A stretch of DNA of 64,000 nucleotides, from assembly GCF_022818495.1 (NCBI RefSeq), contig NZ_CP089291.1, positions 558,001-622,000 on the forward strand, read 5' to 3'. Shown in pieces: positions 46,652 to 55,595 of the stretch. The position numbers and the translations under genes are program-made. How positions within the stretch are numbered: position 1 is the stretch's first letter; every line of letters starts with the position of its first letter. This stretch comes from Fodinisporobacter ferrooxydans. GTDB lineage: Bacteria; Bacillota; Bacilli; Tumebacillales; MYW30-H2. Under the pieces are notes generated by a model. That model saw only the letters and a list, made by a program, of their open reading frames with translations. It was not told where the DNA came from and made no database searches.

Positions 46652-46796
46652 TGTTCAAAAAGTGGTTAAGTAAGACACAAGGAGTGCAAAGCCGAAGCAC
46701 GAAAAGGCGACGGAGTGTACGTGTTTGGTACATGAGTAAGCCTTTTTGGGATTCGGCAAAGCAATCCGCCGTGGAGTTTTGACTACTTTTTGAACA
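46652..46796. repeat. 145-bp MITE-like inverted-repeat element
   Basis: Terminal inverted repeats of 15 bp with one mismatch (TGTTCAAAAAGTGGT at 46652-46666 and its complement at 46782-46796) enclose a GC-richer, stem-forming core without a gene. Size and structure fit a miniature inverted-repeat element. Confidence 0.65.
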
Positions 46797-47098
46797 TCCT
46801 CTTATAGCATAAAATTAGTTTACTTTGGTATAAAAAGTGGTTTACAATTATAAATGTTTCGATATGATTAAACTAGCACTAGAATTAGGTAAAGTGAACT
46901 TATACTAAATTTAGCTGTTTTAGGCGCGGAACTTGTAGAAATATTGTCAAAGTAACTAATTAATTTGATTCAGAAAATGTATAACAATAATGAACGAGAT
47001 AAGGGCTCAGGATTATGAAATTGACTCAAATAAAAATGTAGAGTTTGGCAGTACATTGGTATATTTCTTAGACAACTCTTGATATGTAACTAATTCCG
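46797..47098. other. AT-rich stretch without recognised features
   Basis: About 300 bases of low-GC DNA. No frame, repeat, promoter or RNA could be supported. Confidence 0.4.
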
Positions 47099-47323
47099 TT
47101 ATTTACGAATTTTACGTATCAAAAGTATCGCAGTAACAATTGCAGTAATGATTAGGCTTATTGACAAGGATCTACGTAACACATCGAAAATGTATTCACG
47201 AAGAGGAAGAGTGTACGTAGTACCATCTAGTGTGGAATGAAAAGAATCCGGAATAAAGATGATGCTCAAAGAGAGTGTCAAGAGAAATGTATAGCACCAT
47301 GTTTTAATCACAATTTTCTCCAT
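47099..47323 (-). CDS. Small two-helix membrane protein
   Basis: Unrecognised 74-residue protein with two hydrophobic segments (TWCYTFLLTLSLSIIFI near the start and LSISLIITAIVTAILLI near the end) and a basic C-terminus (RKIRK). A strong ribosome site (AGGAGGT, eight bases before ATG 47323) supports it as a real gene. The protein should span the membrane twice with both ends inside. No function can be given; its surroundings are relics. Confidence 0.65.
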   Translation of the reverse strand: MEKIVIKTWCYTFLLTLSLSIIFIPDSFHSTLDGTTYTLPLREYIFDVLRRSLSISLIITAIVTAILLIRKIRK

Positions 47324-47344
47324 CGTTCATAACCTCCTATTACC

Positions 47345-47475
47345 ACTGCATCTGAGTTAAAAACAGTTCCCGCCGAACCAGTATCGATTCATACATTTTT
47401 CAATTGAAGTTCCTTATTTCGAAAGCAAATCGCTACTTCAACAAAGGGCAAACCATACGTTACATCCATATTCAT
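47345..47475 (-). pseudogene. Decayed retropepsin-like protease
   Basis: From ATG 47475 the frame reads MNMDVTYGLPFVEVAICFR and KNV, then a TGA, then IDTGSAGTVFNSDAV. It corresponds to the first 45 residues of the intact protease at 15862-16251. The Leu before the catalytic Asp has become a stop codon and the rest is missing. Confidence 0.8.
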
Positions 47476-47690
47476 CTTGGCCCCTGTACGCCCGACCATT
47501 TCTGACGAAGCTGCAATTTTGTGCGGGATGTATGAAAAAATCCATACTCTTTGTACGGTTCCACTCGATGCAATTCATAATAACGCTTCATAGCGATTTT
47601 GGAATCGCCAAAACGATCAATGACTGCTACTTCATCAATAAAATAATCATCATTCAAAATTTATATAGAGCCTTTTCAAAAAGCTCCGAG
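47472..47690 (-). pseudogene. Decayed copy of the 85-residue protease partner
   Basis: The frame VAVIDRFGDSKIAMKRYYEL followed by FFHTSRTKLQLRQKWSG matches the intact 85-residue protein at 16242-16499. The N-terminal part upstream of 47657 (ELFEKALYKF) is still visible but a TGA interrupts it. It overlaps the decayed protease start just as in the intact pair, so the two-gene module was inherited as a unit. Confidence 0.75.
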
Positions 47691-48001
47691 ACAGTATCGT
47701 AACCACTTCTTTTTAGATAAAAAGTAGCCTAAGACTTTGGTGACACCCATAGTTAAAAAATTAACGCGAATCGCAAATCCCTACTGGTTATGCTGAGGAA
47801 GTGTCACAATGGCATTCAAATAGGGGAGAACAGGGATTGAACCTGTAATGGCAACAATCAATATCGACATCCTAATTATACCATTTATGAACCCAATATC
47901 CTAGAGTGGACTCAGTTGTGCAGCCACATATCAGTCTCATTGTGGGACCATTTTTGTACTTTTCCTTATATCAAACCATTTGTATCATTCTCCGTGCATT
48001 G
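47691..48001. other. Gene-free stretch with a tRNA-like 3' end
   Basis: No open frame of note. On the minus strand near 47822-47852 a T-arm-like motif (ACAGG-TTCAATC-CCTGT) is followed by TCTCCCC, like the 3' end of a tRNA gene, but no matching 5' acceptor strand or anticodon arm was found. It may be a remnant attachment site. Confidence 0.35.
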
Positions 48002-49324
48002 CTATTTAACAAATGGAACATCCAGCTTTTGTTTCGTTATCATCTTTCGATTCTCAATTTGAAGGATTTTCTTGTAACGAACTATATAGAGCCCGAACCC
48101 AAGAGAGATCCATAACAATCCTACAAACACTCCAGAGCCTCCAACTGGAATCAGCAATACAATACAAATTGCAAGAGCCAGAAGTGGAGTAAACGGATAA
48201 AAGGGAACTTGGAATTGGTCGCTTCTCTCTTGACTTATCACCTTTCGCCTGGAAATAAAGAATACAACCATCGTAAAAATGAATGTCAACAGATATAAAA
48301 ATCCAGTTGCTGATACAGCAAAATTGATGGAACTAAAAATCGTGAACGCTATTTGAATCCCTACTCCCAGCACAATCGACCAAACCGGCGTCTCCGTACG
48401 TGGGTGTACGAATGAAAGGATCTTGGGCAATAAGCCGTTCCGTCCCATGGCAAAAGCCGTTCTTGAAATCGACAGGATGAAAGCGTTCGCTGTAGCAGGA
48501 AGCGCAATGACAATCACAATGTTAACCAGAAGCGGTCCAAAACTCCCCAAAAACCGCTGGCTGGCAAGTGCAACCGGGACCGTAGATGCACCAAGTTCTT
48601 GCCACGGAACCACTCCCACCGATACAAACAGCAGGCCAAGATACAAGATTAGAACAATCACAATCGATGAAAAAATGGCCTTCGGAATTGTACGTTTCGG
48701 GTCTCTAATTTCTTCACCGGCGGCGACAATTCCATCCCAACCTACCATCGAAAGGAATCCAACCAAAGCTGCACCCACGATTCCTTCAAGTCCGTTGGGA
48801 GCAAACGGTGTAAACAGAGCATAATTCACATGTGCCCATCCAAGAAGAAAAAAGCTCACCAACAACACAATCTCAACGACAACGATCCCAACTTGTACAA
48901 TACCGCTGTACTTGACTCCCAAGATGTTAAGAACACCTAACATCAGCAGGAGAATCACGGCACTCAAGATGGGTGGAACGCCAATGAGAGAATGCAAATA
49001 GTGACCAAATCCTTGTGAAACAAAGCTGCTGGCAGCAAGCCACGCCCCCCAATAGGACCATCCAATTAAGGTTCCCATGAGAGGTCCCATTGTTTCTCGA
49101 ACATATTCATAGGAGCCACCGGCCCTTGGATACCTAGATGCCAATTCCGCATAGCACAATCCTAGAAGAATCTCTAAAATCGCCGCCAAAATAAACGAAA
49201 CGATCACCGAGGGTCCTGCCTTCCCGGTTGCCACACCGCTCAATACAAAGATCCCTGCTCCGACCATGGCACCGATACCAAGCGCAGTTGCCTCTTTCCA
49301 CCCAAGTCTTCTGTTGAGTTCCAT
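48002..49324 (-). CDS. APC-family amino acid permease
   Basis: A 440-residue transporter with about 12 membrane helices. The first helix carries the APC substrate/ion motif (GIGAMVGAGIFVLSGVATG), followed by ELASRYPRAGGSYEYVRETMG and FVGWDGIVAAGEEIRDPKRTIPKAI-type segments. It belongs to the amino acid/polyamine permeases; the substrate is not known. It is downstream of the DUF2000 gene, 54 bases apart, on the same strand, divergent from a MocR regulator, which suggests control by pyridoxal-linked amino-acid sensing. Confidence 0.9.
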   Translation of the reverse strand: MELNRRLGWKEATALGIGAMVGAGIFVLSGVATGKAGPSVIVSFILAAILEILLGLCYAELASRYPRAGGSYEYVRETMGPLMGTLIGWSYWGAWLAASSFVSQGFGHYLHSLIGVPPILSAVILLLMLGVLNILGVKYSGIVQVGIVVVEIVLLVSFFLLGWAHVNYALFTPFAPNGLEGIVGAALVGFLSMVGWDGIVAAGEEIRDPKRTIPKAIFSSIVIVLILYLGLLFVSVGVVPWQELGASTVPVALASQRFLGSFGPLLVNIVIVIALPATANAFILSISRTAFAMGRNGLLPKILSFVHPRTETPVWSIVLGVGIQIAFTIFSSINFAVSATGFLYLLTFIFTMVVFFISRRKVISQERSDQFQVPFYPFTPLLALAICIVLLIPVGGSGVFVGLLWISLGFGLYIVRYKKILQIENRKMITKQKLDVPFVK

Positions 49325-49378
49325 CCTAACACCCTTTCTTCGTGGGAATGAATCAACATCCCTATTCCCCTCATCCCA

Positions 49379-49798
49379 TCATCGTAAAAGCGGTAGACTT
49401 CCGCTTAATTTATTGACTTTTTTCGGCTTGCCATAAATGGCAAGCCCCACATACTGCAAATCATCGCCGTACAAAGAAATCTTTTCTGTATAGTCCTCGT
49501 AAGTTGTTGTCGTTTGAGCGGCATTTGTAACATCCACAACCAACAGATCGGAAAATTCTTCTGTGTACAGTTTTTCCCGCATTTCTCTGATCTTCTCTCG
49601 GGTTCCTTTCAACATAGGAATGGGAATCGTGGTGATTCCAGTATGTAAGTATCCTGTTCCGTCATACACATCCGGACCAATGATGCCCTCAATTTTTTGG
49701 CCAAGAGTCAAGGCCAAGACAGCTGCCGTATTAGCAATCAGCCCAAGAGGTAATTCTTCATCTATCACCATCACACATTTCGATTCTTTCAATTCCAT
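49379..49798 (-). CDS. DUF2000 family protein
   Basis: A 139-residue cytosolic protein of the DUF2000 family: KCVMVIDEELPLGLIANTAA at the start and GTGYLHTGITTIPIPMLKG in the middle. The fold is related to peptidyl-tRNA hydrolase-like proteins; the reaction is not established. First gene of a two-gene operon with the APC permease, facing the MocR regulator gene across a 130-base control region. The ribosome site is GGGAGGA. Confidence 0.82.
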   Translation of the reverse strand: MELKESKCVMVIDEELPLGLIANTAAVLALTLGQKIEGIIGPDVYDGTGYLHTGITTIPIPMLKGTREKIREMREKLYTEEFSDLLVVDVTNAAQTTTTYEDYTEKISLYGDDLQYVGLAIYGKPKKVNKLSGSLPLLR

Positions 49799-49855
49799 TT
49801 CTTCCGTGTCCTCCCTTTTGTGAAATTGACTTGAAATATCCTGAGAATTACAATA

Positions 49856-49882
49856 GCACTACAAGTGGTTCTCCTGTAGTGC
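49856..49882. promoter_or_regulatory. Inverted repeat in the divergent control region (possible MocR operator)
   Basis: GCACTACA (49856-49863) and TGTAGTGC (49875-49882) form a perfect 8-bp inverted repeat with an 11-base spacer between the DUF2000 gene and the MocR gene. MocR regulators often bind repeated sites in such divergent regions. A TTGACA at 49898-49903 points toward the MocR gene. Confidence 0.5.
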
Positions 49883-49930
49883 CAGTAGCAATTGTTTTTG
49901 ACAGTACCATTTATAAGGTGTTGATAATCT

Positions 49931-51361
49931 ATGCTGTGGTTACCGATTGACAGAAATTCCGACCTTCCATTGTTTCGTCAGGTCTATACCGAAATACGAG
50001 CAAAAATTTTGCATGGTGAACTTCACGGAGGCGAGCGCCTACCAAGTACTCGGGAATTGGCATCCGAACTTCAAGTATCGAGAAATGTAATTTTAGAAGC
50101 GTTCGATTTGCTTTTGGCGGAAGGATTTATTGAAGCAAAGCAAGGATCCGGAACTTTCATCACGCACGGAGCACATTTGAATCAAGAACATTTTTACGCA
50201 CCTTTACTAGAGCAAACGAAACAAGAACCGGCGTATCAAAAAGACATGATTGACTTTCGCTCTGGCATTCCTGCCCTTGACCTCTTTCCAAAAAAGCTTT
50301 GGGGAAGACTTTCGTCTAAGGTATGCGTGGATTTGCCTGAAACCGCAATGTGCTATGATAAACCGGAAGGTCGTCCGGAATTAAGAGAGGCTTTGAGCAA
50401 GTATCTTCTTCGAATGAGGGGAGTCACCTGCCACCCCGATCAAATCGTGATCACTTCCGGCACGACACAGGCATTATCGATCGTTGCAAAACTGCTTGCC
50501 GCCGAAGGGCGTGAGGTGATTGTGGAAGATCCCATCACACACGAAGTTCAAACCATTTTTATTTCACACGGTTTTTCCTTGCAACCAATACCTGTAGATC
50601 AAAACGGAATGCAAACGGAACAAATCCCCCCTACTTGTAAACCTGCCTTCGTGTACGTAACGCCGTCCCATCAATTTCCACTTGGCGCGACGCTACCCAT
50701 CAAACGACGGATCGACCTGATTCGATTCGCAAGAATGAGTAACTGTTTTATCGTGGAAGACGATTATGACAGTGAGTACAGGTACGAAGGCCCACCCATT
50801 AGTTCCTTGCAAGGGTTGGATCCCAAACGTGTCGTATACCTCGGTACATTCAGTAAAACGGTGCTTCCTTCCCTTCGAATCGGATTCATGGTTTTACCCT
50901 GGAGTTTAATAGAGCAAGTTCGAAAGTTGAAATGGTTAGCAGACCTCCACACTCCATCCATAGACCAACTGATCCTTGCCCGGTTTATTGAGGATGGACA
51001 CTTTGACCGTCACGTCTCGAAGATGAAGAAAATCTACCGAAACCTCCGGAATACGTTAGTAAGGAGTCTGAAGATTACGTTCGGCGACAAAGTGCAGATC
51101 TTCGGTGACTCAACGGGAATGCACCTTGTGGCACGATTTGAAGGAATTGAATTCACCAACTGCGTGTTGGAGGAAATGAACGCACACGGGGTTCAGGTGT
51201 ATCCGGTTGAAGCTCATGTTATCAAGAAGGGCCGTCGCCTTAATGAAAGCATTCTTGGCTATGGCAATTTATCAGTGGAAAAAATCGAAGAGGGCGTTCG
51301 TAGGATGTATGAGGCAATATCAGTGCAAAACCAGAACAATAGGCGAGAAAACACTTGCTAA
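49931..51361 (+). CDS. MocR-family (GntR/aminotransferase) transcriptional regulator
   Basis: A 476-residue fusion of an N-terminal GntR winged helix (LPLFRQVYTEIRAKILHGEL, LPSTRELASELQVSRNVILEAF) and a class I aminotransferase-like domain that binds pyridoxal phosphate. The PLP-lysine motif is visible as LGTFSKTVLPSLRIGF, and YVTPSHQFPLG and DDYDSEYRYEGPP match the family. Such regulators sense amino acids or vitamin B6 compounds. It is divergent from DUF2000-permease and probably controls that operon. Confidence 0.92.
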   Translation: MLWLPIDRNSDLPLFRQVYTEIRAKILHGELHGGERLPSTRELASELQVSRNVILEAFDLLLAEGFIEAKQGSGTFITHGAHLNQEHFYAPLLEQTKQEPAYQKDMIDFRSGIPALDLFPKKLWGRLSSKVCVDLPETAMCYDKPEGRPELREALSKYLLRMRGVTCHPDQIVITSGTTQALSIVAKLLAAEGREVIVEDPITHEVQTIFISHGFSLQPIPVDQNGMQTEQIPPTCKPAFVYVTPSHQFPLGATLPIKRRIDLIRFARMSNCFIVEDDYDSEYRYEGPPISSLQGLDPKRVVYLGTFSKTVLPSLRIGFMVLPWSLIEQVRKLKWLADLHTPSIDQLILARFIEDGHFDRHVSKMKKIYRNLRNTLVRSLKITFGDKVQIFGDSTGMHLVARFEGIEFTNCVLEEMNAHGVQVYPVEAHVIKKGRRLNESILGYGNLSVEKIEEGVRRMYEAISVQNQNNRRENTC

Positions 51362-51409
51362 GTTCCCGCCTACGCCCAGCAAGTTTAATTTTAAGATTCA
51401 AGTGCCACA

Positions 51410-51780
51410 CTAAAGCCGTGATCTTTCCCGGCATGAATCCCTGTTGTCTTTGTAAGATGAAATATTCTTAGCATCAACGGTATATGTACACTTTAATTCA
51501 AGGTCTCTTGCAACTTCATGGAGCTTAGTTGGGATGAAGTTCATCTGCGACAAGTTCCCCCGTACGACCCGTTCCAAATACGGAACTCTTCTAAGCCTCC
51601 ATTCTTCTACCAGCTTTGGGGAGATCTTATCCATCTTTATCAATAAATCCTGCGGGCACACATACCCTTTTTCCCATACAGTTGGTGAACCGTGTGCCGG
51701 ACCTTTTTCTGCAATTCTTGTCGATTCGTAAGGAAAGCCCCCTTTTTCAACGGCAGATCATCCTGATTCTATGCGTATAG
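51410..51780 (-). pseudogene. Frameshifted small hypothetical gene
   Basis: Two adjoining frames join at a GGGAAAAAGGG tract near 51665: first KKGAFLTNRQELQKKVRHTV, then YVCPQDLLIKMDKISPKLVE, leading into WRLRRVPYLERVVRGNLSQM. Together they look like one protein of about 110 residues of an unnamed Bacillales family. No start codon is in frame at the 5' side, and one base is missing at the junction. It lies just downstream of the TOTE gene on the same strand. Confidence 0.5.
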
Positions 51781-51805
51781 AGCGTCCTGAGTATAGTTCT
51801 TGAAT

Positions 51806-54243
51806 CTATTCAACACCCGTGTATCCCATCATTTTATAGCCTTTAACTCTTTTTTTGTACATGCTCAACAGTACCGGAACCTGAGAGTCGACGTAATCGT
51901 ATATTTGAACGTCTTTCTTGTTTACATGCGAACGATGCAATCGCCCAGCATATTGCTGTAAAGTTCCCTTCCAAGAGATAGGGTAAACTAAAAACAGCGT
52001 GTCCAAACGTGCATCATCGAATCCTTCACCAATTAATTTTCCAGTAGCAATCAGCACTCGTTCTTCGTGATCCGGAACGTTCGCAATTCGTTGGCGCAGT
52101 TGCTCACGTTCCTTCTTGCCCATTCCTCCGCGCAAAACAATAACGTTCTTGGCAAATTTCTCAAGTCGCTTTTGAAAATACTCAACATGCGCAGTGCGCT
52201 CAGTTAAAAGAATGGGTGATCTTCCCTGGTCCAAACATTTTAACAAGTCATCGAAAATCATTTCGTTTCTCGCTTCATCATCAATCAGCATTTGATAAAT
52301 ATCCTGTATTCCAGGACTGGAAACTTGCGGTGATAAACGAAATTGGGTATATCTTGGTATAACTCTATGCTCCATTCCTCGTGTGGCTATCTGTGACTTT
52401 GCATCCACACAAAACCGAATCGGTCCGCATTGCATAAAAACAATGGGATGATGCCCATTCTGTCGGATCGGGGTTGCAGTCAAGCCAAGAACATATTTCG
52501 CTTTGGCTTTCTTTAATACTTGCTCATAACTGAAGGCAGAAATATGGTGGCACTCATCTACAATGATTTGTCCATATTCATTAATGTATTCTTTGATAAT
52601 CCCTTTTTGGTTCAAGCTCTGTATAACAGCAATATCGATCTGTCCGGTACGTTTTTCCTTTCCGCCGCCGATAAGACCGATATGTTTCTTTTCTGTATCC
52701 AAAAAGATACTAAGCCGCTCATTCCATTGATCCATGAGTTCTCGCCTATGGACAAGAATCAATGTGTTGACTTTTCTTTGTGCAATAATGGATGCGGCGA
52801 CAATCGTTTTTCCGAAACCCGGAATCGCTGATAGGATCCCTGTCTCTTTCGTCAAAATCGCTCTCGTGGCTGCGTCTTGTACCATTGTAAGAGTTCCAGT
52901 AAATGTTGCATGAATCGGGATCCCTGTTGTGCGTTCATCCCTTATGATTGGTTTGATTGCATACGTGTTTAATAGATCCAAGATTTCTTGCAAACAACCT
53001 CTCGGAAGTGCAATGTGTTTTGGAAACTCTTCCGTGCAACTGATCACTCGCGGCTTACCGTATGTTGGGAGCCTCATCGCTTGAGTCTTGTAAAAATCTG
53101 GGTTCTGAAAAGCCGCCAGACGTGAGATTTGGCTGATTAAGATGGGTGGCAGATCACTTTTCTCCATATATATCATATTTGAAATAACGATAGTTGCTTT
53201 ATCCGGAAGCGGCCCCTCAATAACTTTCTCTTTTAGGACTTGCGTTCTCTGATCCCATGGCTTTTCATTGTAATTTTGATCGGAATAACCTACGCTAAGA
53301 ATAGATAAGTTTCTATCCGCTTCTTTTACAAATTCGGCAACTTGTTTCTTGCTCATTTTCTTAATTTGAGATAAAAACTGCCATTGATCTGCGTAAGGTT
53401 GCATATGCTCATCGACAAAGACACTATTTCCATTCTTTCTGGGAACCCCTTGCAATGGGAGGGCGATTAAATTCCCCAGCCCCCCTTTTGGGAGTGTATC
53501 CTGATTGGGAAAAAGTCGATCATAGGATCGTAGGCCAATTTGATTTGTTCTTTCCATGGTTTGGGTTAGAAGTGCACATCCCAGTTTTCTGGCTAATCCC
53601 GCATCAATAGCCTCCTCAAAAAAGATCCAAATGTGACCACCTTGTCCCGATCTCGACCTCTCCAAAACTGCAGGAACGCCAAGCTCCTTGCAGACACTCA
53701 TAACCGCCAGTGCATCATCTTTCCAGTTTTGCTTATCAAAATCGATTGCAAGGAACCAGCAGGTCTCATCGGGCAGCATGGGATATACACCAATCGTCCT
53801 GTTGATTTTAGCTTCGAGATGGTGACGAATGACTTCATCCGTTACAGGCAAAAAATTTTGGTGTGGGCATTCTGAACATTTTACGTGCGGTTTTTTGCAA
53901 ATATCCGTCCATTCATTTCCGCAAGCCGGTGAGTAGCCAGACCTCCCGGATTTGTTTTCCCAACGGACTGGGAAAACATCTTGGCGGCCTTTGAATAGGT
54001 TGCGAAATAAAAAATTTTCTCGGAAGATGACGAATATTTATGAACCACCGAGTTGTTGTTAAATTCTTGCGATTGATCCATATTATCGACTTTAGCGGGA
54101 GAAAAACAAGCAGTTTCTTCTATAGGTAAAGATGAACCTAATCCTGCGAATTTTGATAATTCTCTTTTCAGATTTGCGTTTTCTTCCCTTAAACGTTGAA
54201 TTTCCATTAAAGCTTCCTGAAGTTGTTCCTCATAGTCGATCAT
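51806..54243 (-). pseudogene. TOTE-type primase-helicase with one frameshift
   Basis: Three parts in order: an N-terminal coiled coil (YEEQLQEALMEIQRLREENA), an archaeo-eukaryotic primase domain (CWFLAIDFDKQNWKDDA with catalytic Asp, SGQGGHIWIFFEE) and a superfamily 2 helicase (GFGKTIVAA, IIVDECHH, LGLTATPIR, QYAGRLHR). This matches the TOTE conflict-system family. The open part 51806-53851 holds primase and helicase. The first 75 codons (53881-54243) are out of frame: after SSSSEKI at a T6 tract near 54012 the frame must shift by one base to read NLFKGRQDVFPVRWENKSG, then a Cys cluster, then PVTDE. All catalytic motifs are intact. Slippage, error or recent inactivation are all possible. Confidence 0.8.
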
Positions 54244-54284
54244 GTTTACACCCTTTATTGCTTTTCCCTATCAGGATCATTTTA

Positions 54285-54400
54285 TTTTTATAGTACCTGA
54301 TTTCGTGATATGTGTACACGCGGTGGATAGAATTGGCGGAGCAGCAGAAATTGAAGAGAGCCACTTACAATTGGTACGACATATACGGAACCCAAAATGG
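54285..54400. repeat. Relic shared with the jetA upstream region
   Basis: About 85 bases here (TTTATAGTACCTGATT..., VDxIGxxxEIE in plus-strand translation) resemble 32347-32435, the region just upstream of the first jetA. Both look like leftovers of one sequence; neither strand gives a clear protein. Origin not recognised. Confidence 0.4.
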
Positions 54401-54489
54401 AGAGGTTACCCGATCAAACGCCAAACGTCCACACTGATGGTTCAGTCACATGATTCTTATCATCCCTAACCATCTCGAACAACTCGACC

Positions 54490-54612
54490 TCACAATTGAA
54501 TAGAAGTGATAAAAGCGTAAGTCCTTTGACCTGGCTCTCTCGAATTTTGTCCCGTGTTCTTCAATTTTTCTGCAACAGAAGCAGGAATATTTTTTATTTC
54601 GCCCATCACAAT
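54490..54612 (-). pseudogene. AbiEii (nucleotidyltransferase toxin) 5' fragment
   Basis: Reads MGEIKNIPASVAEKLKN, the typical start of AbiEii, and then loses frame and similarity after about 20-40 codons. Its ATG shares bases with the AbiEi-like stop (TGATG), the normal AbiE order. The toxin is not functional. Confidence 0.5.
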
Positions 54613-54854
54613 AGCACCTCAAGATATTTTAGAAGAACTGTTTTGATACGCAATTTTTCAGCACAGTTCACAAGTTTTGTTATGTTTTTTTCTGGTCTTT
54701 GTAGATAATTACGCAGACCTTCCTTCATAATATCAATGCCAATTTTCTCCCGATAACGGATAATGTCACAGATCGTTTTTTCTCGATCATATATTTTGAC
54801 TTTATTCCCTTCGATTTCGATCTCATCAATCCCAAATTGATACTGTATTTTCAA
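54606..54854 (-). pseudogene. AbiEi-like antitoxin, C-terminal fragment
   Basis: About 82 codons: FGIDEIEIEGNKVKIYDREK, TICDIIRYREKIGID and a tail ending KTVLLKYLEVLL. This is the C-terminal domain of the AbiEi antitoxin of type IV toxin-antitoxin systems, normally about 200 residues with an N-terminal winged helix, which is missing here. It sits ahead of an AbiEii fragment, so it is the relic of one abortive-infection operon. Confidence 0.7.
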
Positions 54855-54975
54855 AAAAATGCATAATTTTAATTGGCGGTTAGGATGGCAAACTTGACTT
54901 TTTAGCCCTCCTATAGATAGCAGCTTGATATTCCCAGGTATTGTAAGTCGTTAAATCATAGTGCGGCGGAGGTTC

Positions 54976-55092
54976 TTTGACGGACAGTAGGAGGAGTGCT
55001 TCCTCGTATCCATAAGAGTCGATGGATAGGAAACGAAGTATAAAGAGACGAGGAGCCAGGATACGAAGACTACTTTTGCCACATCCGTCAAA
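54976..55092. repeat. 117-bp structured inverted-repeat element
   Basis: TTTGACGGA (54976-54984) and TCCGTCAAA (55084-55092) bound a purine-rich sequence with internal complementary parts (GTATCC/GGATAC, CCTCGT/ACGAGG). No gene. It looks like a small mobile or structured repeat different from the one at 46.7 kb. Confidence 0.5.
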
Positions 55093-55271
55093 CTATTTGA
55101 AACAATCCGCTCACTCTAGTGGAAAAATCAAGATTCGTGATTCGAAGAAATGAAGATAAATTAAAAATGGTCTATCTAACTAATGTACTATACAAAAAAG
55201 ATAAATATAAAGAAGAGATATGTAATCAAGAAACCGAATAACGAAGCGTAAATCAAAACACTAATCCGGTG
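55093..55271. other. AT-rich stretch without recognised features
   Basis: Low-GC DNA between the repeat and the toxin-like gene. Nothing could be supported beyond a possible terminator region for the toxin-antitoxin pair. Confidence 0.3.
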
Positions 55272-55595
55272 TTAATCTTCGTCCGGGTCGATCCCCCAAA
55301 ATACATAAGCGGATATTCCCGTATTGGCGTAAAAACATGCTTCTACCAGAACAACATTTTCCTTTTCGAGCACGTCATACACAATGATTACATTGTTGAG
55401 CATTATCCAATAATAATCGTCGTATTCAAAACCCGGGAAGTGAACGATGTCCCCTTTCTTTTCCGGGGCTTCGCTTAAAACATATTTTGATTTCTTAAAT
55501 ATCTCCTGCGGAGTTACCTTCTTTAAAAACTTTTTAAGTGTCGCTAGATAGCGTCTTGCATCGTCGCTCCATAGAACTTTGTATCTATCAGCCAT
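55272..55595 (-). CDS. ParE/RelE-like toxin of a toxin-antitoxin pair
   Basis: A 107-residue basic-start protein: RYKVLWSDDARRYLATLKKF is the N-terminal helix-rich part of RelE/ParE folds and NNVIIVYDVLEKENVVLVEACFYANTG forms the C-terminal beta sheet. Its stop is at 55272. It overlaps the upstream 102-residue gene by 8 bases; GAGGT precedes the ATG at good spacing. ParE members block gyrase and RelE members cut mRNA; which applies is not clear. The acidic C-terminus (GIDPDED) is unusual for the family. Confidence 0.6.
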   Translation of the reverse strand: MADRYKVLWSDDARRYLATLKKFLKKVTPQEIFKKSKYVLSEAPEKKGDIVHFPGFEYDDYYWIMLNNVIIVYDVLEKENVVLVEACFYANTGISAYVFWGIDPDED

